Below are positions 1 through 8,896 of a DNA stretch of 12,682 bases, piece by piece. The stretch is taken from contig CALEZJ010000409.1 of NCBI GenBank assembly GCA_937927885.1, positions 1 through 12,682 on the forward strand. Reading direction: 5' to 3'. Below the pieces are notes generated by a model. That model saw only the letters and a list, made by a program, of their open reading frames with translations, was not told the origin of the DNA and ran no database searches. The position numbers were made by a program, and so were the translations under genes. The DNA is from an uncultured Paracoccaceae bacterium. GTDB lineage: Bacteria > Pseudomonadota > Alphaproteobacteria > Rhodobacterales > Rhodobacteraceae. Position 1 is the first letter of the stretch. Each line of letters begins with the position of its first letter.

Positions 1-2882
<2,882 letters not shown>

Positions 2883-2974
2883 GTTTTTCCCGTGTTCTTG
2901 GCACGCTGTCTGCGTCATTTGGCGTTTCGTCCGGGCATCTGAAGGAGTCGACCCGTAGACAGATCGCATGGCTC

Positions 2975-3004
2975 TGTACAGGCTACCACGCTAAACTGGA
3001 TCAA
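2975..3004 (-). promoter_or_regulatory. Possible promoter for the cas3-cas5c operon
   Basis: Read on the minus strand, TTGATC (3004-2999) and TGTACA (2980-2975) are separated by 18 nt, a sigma70-like arrangement about 93 nt upstream of the chosen cas3 ATG. Both boxes deviate from consensus, so this is only a candidate. It sits at the edge of the degraded IS5-family transposase fragment, so an IS end may supply or disturb cas transcription. Confidence 0.3.
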
Positions 3005-3039
3005 TCGTCACAGATACCAGACTGCTTGTTCTCGGAAGC

Positions 3040-3159
3040 CGGAACAAAACGGTTGTCGCACTGGCTGGGGCGGAGAGGAAGGTCATTGCGCATCTGTCGT
3101 AGCCGGGTTGCGATGCGGCGTCAGTCCTTGAGGAGGTCGGGAATGATCTCGGCCCAGTC
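3040..3159 (-). pseudogene. 3' remnant of an IS5-family (IS427-like) transposase, frameshifted and with an in-frame stop
   Basis: Read on the minus strand, one frame gives DWAEIIPDLLKD, then a TGA (3123-3121), then RRIATR. After a one-base frame change the next frame gives YDRCAMTFLSAPASATTVLF. Joined, these follow the C-terminal signature I know from IS5-family transposases, roughly EIMFGRLKDWRRIATRYDRC followed by a TFLSAI..AATVIFWL-type tail. The expected Trp codon after LKD is the TGA here. Only about 40 codons remain; the rest of the gene is absent on the far side of the IS3-family element that begins a few bases away. It is non-functional. The assignment rests on recalled consensus and not on a search. 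Confidence 0.72.
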
Positions 3160-3167
3160 ACACAGCT

Positions 3168-3193
3168 AGAGCTACACCCCAACTCTTGGACAG
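3168..3193. repeat. Terminal inverted repeat, right end (IRR) of the IS3-family element
   Basis: Pairs with 4413-4438 at 18 of 26 positions in inverted orientation, ending at the inner side in GGACAG. It lies 13 bp beyond the orfB stop codon. The outermost base differs from the TG tip seen at the other end. Confidence 0.7.
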
Positions 3194-3206
3194 ATTTCCG
3201 GCTGAG

Positions 3207-4061
3207 TTAAGCTACTGCCTGCACCTGCTGATCGGTTTGGGTTGGGTTGAAGTAGACCACGGCGGGTGGTTGACCGCCATGGGCAGTGTGTGGGCGATGG
3301 TGGTTGTAGAAGGTGATCCAGCGCCCGATGCCCGCCCTTGCCTGCGATCCGGTTTCCCAGGCGTGCAGGTAGACGCATTCATACTTCAGGGACCGCCACA
3401 GGCGTTCGATGAAGATGTTGTCCAGGCACCGGCCTTTGCCGTCCATCGAGATCCGGGTGCCGACCCGCTTCAGCCGGTCGGTCCAGGCGAAGGACGTGAA
3501 CTGCGATCCTTGATCGGTATTCATGATCTCGGGCGGGCCGAACCTGTGGATCGCCTCGTTCAGCGCCTCGCCGCAGAAGTCGGCCTCCGGCGCGTTCGAT
3601 ATCCGCCAGGCCAGCACCTTGCAGGTGAACCAGTCCATGACGGCCACGAGATAGAGAAAGCCCTTCCGCATCGGTAAATAGGTGATGTCCGCGCACCAGA
3701 CCTGGTTCGGCCGCTCCACCCGCAACCCACCGAGCAGGTAGGGGTAGGTCTTGTGCCCTTTCGCGGGCTTGCTGGTATCGGGCTTGAGGTAGATCGGCGT
3801 CAGGCGTATGAGCCGCATCAGCCGCCGGACGCGCTTCTGGTTCACGGCATGGCCTTCGTTCTGCAGGTGCCAAGTGATCTGCCGCACGCCGTAGAATGGA
3901 GTTTCCAGAAACTGCTTGTCGATCAACAGCATCAGGTCGAGGTTCATCGGCGTCTCTCCCTGCGGCGCGTGGTAGAACGACGACCGCGAGATCGACAGCA
4001 GACGACACTGTGCCCCGACCGACAGCTTGGGGTGGGTTCGTTCGATCATCCCGCGCCTCAC
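3207..4061 (-). CDS. IS3-family transposase OrfB (DDE catalytic domain)
   Basis: The 284-codon frame carries the rve/integrase core that cuts and joins IS ends. Catalytic residues are visible: Asp125 in WCADITYLP, Asp183 in NTDQGSQFTS and Glu219 in DNIFIERLWRS, the last two separated by 35 residues, as in DD(35)E transposases. An N-terminal HTH_21-like part (YGVRQITWHLQNEG, 57-70) precedes the core, and the tail FYNHHRPHTAHGG is typical. The nominal GTG start overlaps the orfA stop (GTGA, 4061-4058). In this family the active product is normally OrfAB made by -1 frameshifting, so this frame is mainly the downstream half of that fusion (predicted 383 residues). No truncation is seen. Confidence 0.93.
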   Translation of the reverse strand: MRRGMIERTHPKLSVGAQCRLLSISRSSFYHAPQGETPMNLDLMLLIDKQFLETPFYGVRQITWHLQNEGHAVNQKRVRRLMRLIRLTPIYLKPDTSKPAKGHKTYPYLLGGLRVERPNQVWCADITYLPMRKGFLYLVAVMDWFTCKVLAWRISNAPEADFCGEALNEAIHRFGPPEIMNTDQGSQFTSFAWTDRLKRVGTRISMDGKGRCLDNIFIERLWRSLKYECVYLHAWETGSQARAGIGRWITFYNHHRPHTAHGGQPPAVVYFNPTQTDQQVQAVA

Positions 4062-4357
4062 TTGCCGATCCAGGGCTTGAGCTTTCGTGACAAAAAATCG
4101 TTGGCGACTGCCAGCTCTCCGATCTTGGCGTGCAGGTCGCGGACTGTTTCTTCGGCAAGCTCGGCCGCCGCAGTAGCCTTGCCGCCGCGCTCGAAGATGC
4201 CTGTGGCACCCTCAAGCAGCGATCGTTTCCACTGATGAATCATCGTCGGATGCACGCCATATTCGGCCGCCAGCTCCGACACCGTGCGCTCAACCTTCAC
4301 GGCCTCCAGCGCCACTCGCGCCTTGAACGCCGCATCGTGGTTCCTGCGTTTCGACAT
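4058..4357 (-). CDS. IS3-family transposase OrfA (helix-turn-helix DNA-binding subunit)
   Basis: The 99-residue protein has a Tnp_1-type HTH: KRRNHDAAFKARVALEAVK at the start, then VSELAAEYGVHPTMIHQWKR (about 26-45). A short leucine-zipper-like stretch, AAELAEETVRDLHAKIGELA (about 63-82), probably mediates oligomerisation. The ending VANDFLSRKLKPWIGK is typical of the IS51-like group. Upstream on the minus strand, GAGGAGATCAGAAC precedes the ATG and supplies the ribosome site. It binds the terminal repeats and, alone, usually represses transposition. Its 3' part contains the slippery heptamer at 4097-4091. Confidence 0.92.
   Translation of the reverse strand: MSKRRNHDAAFKARVALEAVKVERTVSELAAEYGVHPTMIHQWKRSLLEGATGIFERGGKATAAAELAEETVRDLHAKIGELAVANDFLSRKLKPWIGK
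4091..4097 (-). promoter_or_regulatory. Programmed -1 frameshift site (slippery heptamer T TTT TTG) joining orfA to orfB
   Basis: In the orfA frame the codons read GAT TTT TTG TCA, so the heptamer T-TTT-TTG has the phase needed for tandem slippage. Slipping back one base gives GAT TTT TTT GTC and continues without a stop into the orfB frame, through ACG AAA GCT CAA to the orfB core. The heptamer lies 10 codons before the orfA stop. The classic IS3 slip site is A-rich, so a T-rich heptamer is a less common form. I did not identify a clear stimulatory stem-loop. Confidence 0.7.
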
Positions 4358-4412
4358 GTTCTGATCTCCTCGAGCTTGGAGACCAGCAGACTTCAGATCG
4401 TAGCTTCCGTCA

Positions 4413-4438
4413 CTGTCCGATTTTCGGGGAGGAGCTCA
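4413..4438. repeat. Terminal inverted repeat, left end (IRL) of the IS3-family element
   Basis: Read on the minus strand this begins TGAGCTCC, contains CCCC and ends GGACAG. It matches the other end (3168-3193) at 18 of 26 positions and lies about 55 bp upstream of the orfA ATG. Confidence 0.7.
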
Positions 4439-4679
4439 GAAGTGATGAACAAACGGTTGATCGACCTAGGGTAAGCCACGCGTAAAAAAACGGGACTGTA
4501 TCCCGTGCCACTAATCTGGAACCCGAGGATCGGATCTCATCAAGGTCTTGCCGCCAACAGCGGCTGACTCATCAGAGGCAGGATACATTTACGCATGCCG
4601 GTGCGTCATCCTCGAAACCTTGCAACAGTGGGGCGGGTCATACATTCTTCCAATGGCCTGCTCAGGTTCTCTCTGACCA
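4439..4679. other. Intergenic stretch between two IS3-family sequences; no gene recognised
   Basis: Short frames on both strands are interrupted by stops and none resembles a family I recognise. The only clear structure is the terminator-like hairpin at 4484-4506. Base composition is less GC-rich than the genes to the right, consistent with horizontally acquired or decayed DNA. Part may be the degraded continuation of the IS407-like element whose orfA remnant lies just to the right, but I could not recover an orfB signature in any frame. Confidence 0.5.
4484..4506 (-). terminator. Rho-independent terminator, minus strand
   Basis: Read on the minus strand: perfect 6-bp stem ACGGGA / TCCCGT with a 5-nt loop TACAG, followed by six further T residues (4489-4484). 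It would stop minus-strand transcription arriving from the orfA remnant or beyond before it enters the intact IS3-family element. It may have belonged to a gene that is no longer present. Confidence 0.65.
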
Positions 4680-4940
4680 GTGGCGTTTACCTTCGCAGTT
4701 CAGTAAGTCTTTCTGTATGCTCAGTTCAGCATACATGCGCTTCAGCCTGAGTTTTTCGTCTTCCATGATCTTCAGCTAGCTTGCCTCGGACGCATCCATC
4801 CCGCCACACGTCGCCCGCCACATGTGAAACGACGCATCGCACATGCCATGCTCGCGGCACAACTATACATCCGGCACACCAGATTCGGCTTGCCGCAGGA
4901 TCGCGATGATCAGCGCTTCTGTGTATCTGCTTGTCTTCAT
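4680..4940 (-). pseudogene. Degenerate orfA of a second IS3-family element (IS407-like), two in-frame stops, no orfB
   Basis: Read from ATG 4940-4938 the minus strand gives MKTSRYTEALIIAILRQAES, then a TAG at codon 26 (4865-4863), LCREHGMCDASFHMWRA, CGGMDASEAS, a second TAG at codon 55 (4778-4776), and then LRLKRMYAELSIQKDLL followed by NCEGKRH. This follows the well-known orfA pattern (TEEQI..ILKQ, LCREHGIS.ASFY.WRAKYGGMD, LKKMYAEL). It is a different subgroup from the intact element nearby. A GAGGAT ribosome-site-like sequence remains upstream. No orfB is recognisable downstream, so it is a dead fragment. It lies directly against the truncated helicase gene and is probably part of what disrupted it. 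Confidence 0.82.
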
Positions 4941-5004
4941 TCAGTATATCCTCGTTCATAATGCTGAGAACATTCTGCTTTTTGCAGCCTCTTACTTTCG
5001 GGGG

Positions 5005-5793
5005 GATTACCGACTGCTGACCATCCCCGATCTGGTCGCGATCCTGAACGCGCAGCCGCAATCCCGCTGGACCAACCTGATCGGCGAGGGCATCGGCACC
5101 CTGGCGCGCGAACTGGTGGAAAAGGCCGCCTCGGTGCCCGACATCGTGCAATGGTTCGGCGAATGGGCGCGGGACGCTCGTGGCGAACAGCGGGGGCTCT
5201 TGCTGATGACGGCCCATCGCGCCAAGGGGCTTGAGTTCGATCATGTCGCGATCCTGAACGGCGGCTGGGATCGTCCCTCGCGCGGCGAGGATGCCGACGC
5301 CCCGCGCCGCCTGTTCTATGTCGCCATGACGCGGGCGCGGTCCACGCTGACCGTACTGACCGATGGACCGCATGCCTTCGTGCAGCCCGTTGACGCCGTC
5401 CTGTCCCGCCGCGTCACCCCCGACGCTTCCGCCCTACCGCGCGCCTGCCTGCGCTATGTGCCGCCCGACCCCCGGCTGGTGGAGCTGTCCTTTGCCGAGC
5501 GTCTGCGGCGGGGCGAACCGTCTCTGGCCGCCATCGCCGCCGCGCGCCCTGGCGACCCTGTCCACCTGATCCGCGACGGAGACCGCTGGAGGATCTACAA
5601 CGCCCAGGGCCAGACCCTTGCCCGCCTCTCCCGGGCCTTCGCCCCGCCCGAAGGCACCACCTTCCTGCGCGGCGAGGTTGCGGCTATCCTGAACTGGCGG
5701 CGCGAGGATGGGGACGAGGAGTATCACCACCTGCTCCGCCGCGAGGCGTGGGAAGTGGTCTTGCCCGAACTGGTGTTAGAAACCCGCGATTGA
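5005..5793 (+). pseudogene. C-terminal fragment of a large UvrD-type (SF1) DNA helicase, 5' end lost
   Basis: About 262 codons of recognisable helicase sequence begin near GDYRLLTIPDLVAILN. Motif V-like LLLMTAHRAKGLEFDHV (5197-5247) and motif VI-like RRLFYVAMTRARSTLTVL (5308-5361) belong to the UvrD C-terminal helicase domain. A roughly 145-residue tail ending REAWEVVLPELVLETRD follows. Walker A and helicase motifs Ia-III are absent. The frame stays open upstream to an ATG at 4843, but that part is antisense to the IS3-family orfA remnant and looks like chance coding. The motif set and tail recall the very large RecQ-UvrD fusion helicases of proteobacteria, which I suggest but cannot prove. 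The gene is on the opposite strand to cas3 and the IS elements. It is unlikely to give an active helicase. Confidence 0.8.
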
Positions 5794-5847
5794 GTCGCCG
5801 GTCTTGGTTGGCGCACCATGCGGGTGGACAGCATGGGGTGCAGCCCC

Positions 5848-5867
5848 GGTGGTAGTCAGGTGGTAGT
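5848..5867. repeat. Short tandem direct repeat GGTGGTAGT, two copies 11 bp apart
   Basis: GGTGGTAGT occurs at 5848-5856 and again at 5859-5867, just after a GGGG-TGCAG-CCCC hairpin-like sequence. It lies between the helicase fragment and the tRNA-Arg 3' end. Short direct repeats beside a tRNA can be integrase arm sites, but there is no integrase here and two copies may be chance. Confidence 0.3.
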
Positions 5868-5916
5868 AAGGCCAAGCCAAGCCTTGACCGATTTCTACCT
5901 AAGTCCTTGGAAAAAT

Positions 5917-5993
5917 TGGCGCGCCCGGAACGATTCGAACGTCCGACCCTCAGATTCGTAGTCTGATGCTCTATCCAGCTGAGCTACGGGCGC
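5917..5993 (-). tRNA. tRNA-Arg, anticodon ACG
   Basis: The 77-nt minus-strand sequence folds as a complete cloverleaf. The acceptor is GCGCCCG / CGGGCGC with discriminator G and an encoded CCA. The D arm GCTC/GAGC has an AGCTGGATA loop. The anticodon stem TCAGA/TCTGA has loop CTACGAA (anticodon ACG, read as ICG after deamination). The variable loop is short, and the T arm is GGACG-TTCGAAT-CGTTC with one G-T pair. It decodes CGU/CGC/CGA, the main Arg box in GC-rich genomes. The gene stands alone, with IS and helicase debris beyond its 3' end and the kinase operon at its 5' side. Confidence 0.97.
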
Positions 5994-6005
5994 GCTGTGG
6001 GGGGT

Positions 6006-6034
6006 GATCTATCGCCGTCTCTCGGGCAGCGCAA
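6006..6034 (-). promoter_or_regulatory. Candidate promoter for tRNA-Arg
   Basis: On the minus strand TTGCGC (6034-6029) and TAGATC (6011-6006) are spaced by 17 nt, and the -10 box ends 12 nt before the mature tRNA 5' end. Box matches are partial, but spacing and distance fit a sigma70-type tRNA promoter with a short leader. Confidence 0.4.
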
Positions 6035-6078
6035 GGGGGACAGCGCGATTCCGGGCAGGTTTTTTCGGGTCCGCGCGA

Positions 6079-7464
6079 TCAGGCTCCATGCGGCAGTGTC
6101 AGGCAGAATTCGGTTCCATCGGCGTCCGACCGCACCAGATCCAGCCGCCCGCCATGCCCTCGCACCAGCTCGGCGGCGATGACCAGTCCCAGCCCCGTAC
6201 CGCCCTTTCGTGCGCCGCCTTGAAAAGCCGCGAACAGGTTGTCGCGCGCGCGTTGGGGCAGGCCCGGACCGGTGTCGATGACGCGGATGATTGCCGCCTC
6301 GTCCGAATCGCGGGCGCTGATCTCGATCGAGCCGGGACGACCGGTGGCCTCGATGGCCTGCCGGGCATTGCGTACGAGGTTCGAGAGCACGCGGAAAATC
6401 TGTTCCTGATCGGCGCGCAGCGACAGCGTGGCAGGCACGTCGACCAGCAATTCCACCGCACAATCCCCCGAACAGGCAAGGGTTTCGCTTTCCACCAGAT
6501 CTTCGACCAGTGGCCGCAGGGCGAACTGCGTCAGGCGTGGCGGTGGTTCTTCTGCCTTGCCAAAGGCCAGAGTGCTTTCGCAAAGGTTCACCGCGCGCGA
6601 GAGAGAGTTGACCAGCTTGGGGGCTGCACGGTTCACGGCGGGATCGCTGGACCCTTCCAGTCTGTCGGCCACCAGAGAGGCGGTTGCCAGGATGTTGCGC
6701 AGATCGTGGCTGATGCGCGCGACAGCACCGCCCAGTTGCGCCAGCCGTTCCTTTTGCCGCAAGGCGGCCGTCAATCCCTCCTGCATGTGCTGCAAAGCCT
6801 CTTCGGCTGCGCGCAGCTCGGTCACTGGCGAGGCCGGGGCAATGATGCGGCGGGCGTCCTCGGGCGCCTTTGCGTAGGCTTCCATCGAGGCCATGACGCC
6901 ACGGATCGGCCGCACGATCAGCAGGCGCACCGAAAGGAACAGCAGCGCCGCCGTAGCCAGTGCGATCATCCCGGAAATCAGCAGGATTCGCGCCGCGTAA
7001 TCACGCAGCGCGCTGCGCAGCGGGTCAGCGTTCATGGTGACTTCGATCAGCAGGCCGGCCTCCTGCACCGGGTCGCCGATCAGGCGCACGATGGTACCCG
7101 AGGGCGCAAACAACGCTACCAGCCCGTCGCGCATCATCGACAGGGGCTCGGAGTCGCGCAGGTCATACGTCGCAACTGCAGGCCCCGGCACCGGAGAGGA
7201 CAGCACCAGTTCGCGCAACGCATCGCGCCGAAGGACGACGTTATAGACCCCCGCGGTATTCAGAGGCTCCTCGGCCAGCTTGTCTGAAATCTGCCCGTCC
7301 GAGGCCAAGAGCGCCAGAACGGCGATCTGTGCCCGTTCCAGGCGGGTCAGCAGGTAATCCTCACGAAAGCGCGCGACCGAGGGCACGAAAATGAGCACTT
7401 CGGCCAGAAGGACGAAGATCAGTGTCAACAGCAGGAATCGGCCCGAGAGCGTCCGAAAGAACAT
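6079..7464 (-). CDS. Membrane-bound sensor histidine kinase
   Basis: A 461-residue protein of two-component design. A transmembrane helix is near 9-30, followed by a periplasmic sensing region of about 125 residues with no family I recognise. A second helix (about 158-182) leads into a HAMP-like linker (VRPIRGVMASMEAY). The H-box is ISHDLRN with His253 as the likely phosphorylation site. The HATPase_c domain shows the N-box LSNLVRNARQAI (360-371), G1 DTGPGLP (397-403) and G2 GGTGLGL (421-427). No response regulator gene is visible, so the partner is encoded elsewhere or beyond the window. It is the last gene of the minus-strand operon, 22 nt after the oxidoreductase gene. No strong Shine-Dalgarno precedes the ATG, which follows a perfect hairpin by one base, so expression may depend on coupling or on hairpin melting. 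Confidence 0.92.
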   Translation of the reverse strand: MFFRTLSGRFLLLTLIFVLLAEVLIFVPSVARFREDYLLTRLERAQIAVLALLASDGQISDKLAEEPLNTAGVYNVVLRRDALRELVLSSPVPGPAVATYDLRDSEPLSMMRDGLVALFAPSGTIVRLIGDPVQEAGLLIEVTMNADPLRSALRDYAARILLISGMIALATAALLFLSVRLLIVRPIRGVMASMEAYAKAPEDARRIIAPASPVTELRAAEEALQHMQEGLTAALRQKERLAQLGGAVARISHDLRNILATASLVADRLEGSSDPAVNRAAPKLVNSLSRAVNLCESTLAFGKAEEPPPRLTQFALRPLVEDLVESETLACSGDCAVELLVDVPATLSLRADQEQIFRVLSNLVRNARQAIEATGRPGSIEISARDSDEAAIIRVIDTGPGLPQRARDNLFAAFQGGARKGGTGLGLVIAAELVRGHGGRLDLVRSDADGTEFCLTLPHGA

Positions 7465-7465
7465 G

Positions 7466-7491
7466 CCTGACTCATGGGTGGGGGAGTCAGG
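7466..7491 (-). promoter_or_regulatory. Perfect 8-bp hairpin across the oxidoreductase stop and kinase start junction
   Basis: The plus strand reads CCTGACTC (7466-7473), a 10-nt loop, then GAGTCAGG (7484-7491), fully complementary. On the mRNA the upstream arm contains the oxidoreductase UGA (7489-7487), and the downstream arm ends one base before the kinase AUG. There is no run of U after it, so it is not a typical intrinsic terminator. It covers the place where the kinase ribosome-binding site should be. Confidence 0.5.
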
Positions 7492-8896
7492 GAACCCAAC
7501 GTTGTACGGCCCGGACCACCCGCTTGATCAAAGGATTATCAAACAGTTTGGGGGTAAAATAGGCGCCCGCCGCGCGTTTGGAAAGCTCTTGCAGCGTCGG
7601 ATAGGGCAAAACTGTTCCCGCTATCGCGCCAAGTTTCAGACGGTTGGCAACGGCAAGGGACCAGAGGCCTATCATCTCGCCCGCTCCATGCCCCGCGGTG
7701 GTCACACCGACGGGCCGACCCTTGAAGACCATAAGTTTGATCAGGCCCCGGGTCTGCCCTTCGGCCATTGCACGGTCACTGGCATCGAACCCCAGCCGCA
7801 AAACGGTCAGCGCGGTGCCATGGCGGGCGCGGGCGTCGGATTCCGTCAGGCCGATCTGCGCCAGTTCGGGGGCGGTATAGGTCACGCGCGGGATATGATC
7901 GGCGCGCGCACGCGCGGGCAGCGCGAACATCAGCGACCGGATCGCTACCCCGGCGTGATACCCCGCGAGGTGGGTGAACTGCCCGCGCCCCGCCGCGTCG
8001 CCGATGGCGAGCACGCGGCGGTTGGTGGTGCGCAGGCGGTCGTCCACCCGGATTGCGCCGGTTTCGGTGACGACGCCTGCCGCGTCCAGGTTCAGCCGGT
8101 CGATTGCAGCCGTGCGTCCGGTTGCGACAAGCAGGTGCGAGCCCTCTACGGTCCGGCCGTCGGCGAGATGCAGGGTGATTGCCCCGGTGGAGCCGCTGAC
8201 GCGGTTGACCCCGCACCCCTCATGGATCGCAACCCCTTCGGCGCGCAGTTGCGTCAGCACAAGTGCCGCCGCCTCGGGATCCTCGCGGCCAAGGGCGCGC
8301 GCTCCTTCGATCACGGTCACTGCACAGCCCAAACGCCGATGCGCCTGCGCCATTTCGAGCCCGATCGGCCCGCCGCCCAGAACCAGCAGGTGCCGGGGAG
8401 CGGCGCGCAGGTCAAAGAGGGTCTCGTTGGTCAGATAGGGCACAACGTCCAGCCCCGGAATTGGCGGGATTGCGGGGCGCGAGCCGGTGGCAATGACAAA
8501 GCGTCGCGCGCGGACAATCTGGCCATTCACGTCAAGACTTCGCGGCCCCGTGAACCGCCCCCAGCCGCGCAGCACCTGCACGCCCAGCCCTTCGAAGCGT
8601 TCCTGCGAATCATGAGGCTCGATGGCCGCGATGGTGGTGGCGACATGCGCCATCGCGGCGGCGTAATCCACCTGCGGCACGGTTCCGATGACGCCGGAAA
8701 ATCCCTTGCGCTGCGCCTCGGCGGCCTTGGCGACCGCTAGCAAGGCCTTGGACGGCACGCAGCCGTAGTTGAGGCAATCGCCGCCCATGCGGTGCCCCTC
8801 GACCAGCACCACCCGTGCGCCCATCTGCGCCGCACCCGCGGCGACTGATAGCCCCCCGGCGCCGGCGCCGATCACGCAAAGATCGGTTTCGATCAT
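7487..8896 (-). CDS. FAD-dependent pyridine nucleotide-disulfide oxidoreductase (dihydrolipoyl dehydrogenase/mercuric reductase-like)
   Basis: A 469-residue flavoprotein. The N-terminal FAD fold starts VIGAGAGG (8-15). The redox-active disulfide motif GGDCLNYGCVPSKAL places Cys41 and Cys46. The NAD(P) fold shows LVLGGGPIGLEMA, and the second FAD motif is VLAIGDAAG. The C-terminal dimerisation domain carries LPYPTLQELSKRAAG. Dihydrolipoyl dehydrogenases have a catalytic His-Pro-Thr near this point; here it is Tyr-Pro-Thr, closer to mercuric reductases, although the MerA C-terminal Cys pair is absent. The substrate is therefore unknown. The start at 8896 is set by GGGAGG 7 nt upstream. The ATG overlaps the TVP38 stop as ATGA, implying translational coupling. 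Fused TVP38-oxidoreductase proteins are known in other bacteria, which supports joint function. Confidence 0.92.
   Translation of the reverse strand: MIETDLCVIGAGAGGLSVAAGAAQMGARVVLVEGHRMGGDCLNYGCVPSKALLAVAKAAEAQRKGFSGVIGTVPQVDYAAAMAHVATTIAAIEPHDSQERFEGLGVQVLRGWGRFTGPRSLDVNGQIVRARRFVIATGSRPAIPPIPGLDVVPYLTNETLFDLRAAPRHLLVLGGGPIGLEMAQAHRRLGCAVTVIEGARALGREDPEAAALVLTQLRAEGVAIHEGCGVNRVSGSTGAITLHLADGRTVEGSHLLVATGRTAAIDRLNLDAAGVVTETGAIRVDDRLRTTNRRVLAIGDAAGRGQFTHLAGYHAGVAIRSLMFALPARARADHIPRVTYTAPELAQIGLTESDARARHGTALTVLRLGFDASDRAMAEGQTRGLIKLMVFKGRPVGVTTAGHGAGEMIGLWSLAVANRLKLGAIAGTVLPYPTLQELSKRAAGAYFTPKLFDNPLIKRVVRAVQRWVP

Larger units (their letters stand above)
3168..4438 (-). mobile_element. Apparently intact IS3-family insertion sequence (IS51-like group), about 1.27 kb
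   Basis: The element contains orfA and orfB on the minus strand between two imperfect terminal inverted repeats. The left end (4438-4413, read on minus) and right end (3168-3193, read on plus) match at 18 of 26 positions, sharing GAGCT near the tip, a CCCC block and GGACAG at the inner edge. The left end starts with TG as expected for IS3; the right end starts AG, so the exact tip is uncertain. I could not see a convincing 3-4 bp target duplication, which suggests an old insertion, a flank rearrangement, or a mis-set boundary. Both ORFs and the slippery site are intact, so transposition competence is plausible. Confidence 0.85.

Noticed and set aside
2883..2969. Possible longer Cas3 start at 2969 adding 29 residues.
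   Set aside because: The extra residues show no Cas3 similarity, and the family N-terminus fits the ATG at 2882. The weak ribosome site leaves some doubt.
3379..4215. A long 278-codon open frame on the minus strand overlapping the IS transposase genes.
   Set aside because: It is the third frame under orfA/orfB, with low-complexity Arg/Ala/Gly-rich translation typical of shadow frames in GC-rich DNA.
3160..4445. Target-site duplication flanking the IS3-family element.
   Set aside because: I compared 3-4 bp flanks for several possible tip positions and found no matching pair.
4726..5373. A 215-codon minus-strand open frame across the IS remnant and helicase fragment.
   Set aside because: The opposite strand carries clear helicase motifs, and the remnant orfA is in another frame, so this is a chance frame.
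6004..7287. A 427-codon plus-strand open frame opposite the histidine kinase.
   Set aside because: The minus strand holds all kinase motifs. The plus-strand product is Arg/Gln/His-rich without a recognisable domain.
7391..8740. A 449-codon plus-strand open frame opposite the oxidoreductase.
   Set aside because: It is antisense to a fully conserved flavoprotein, with shadow-like composition and no motif.
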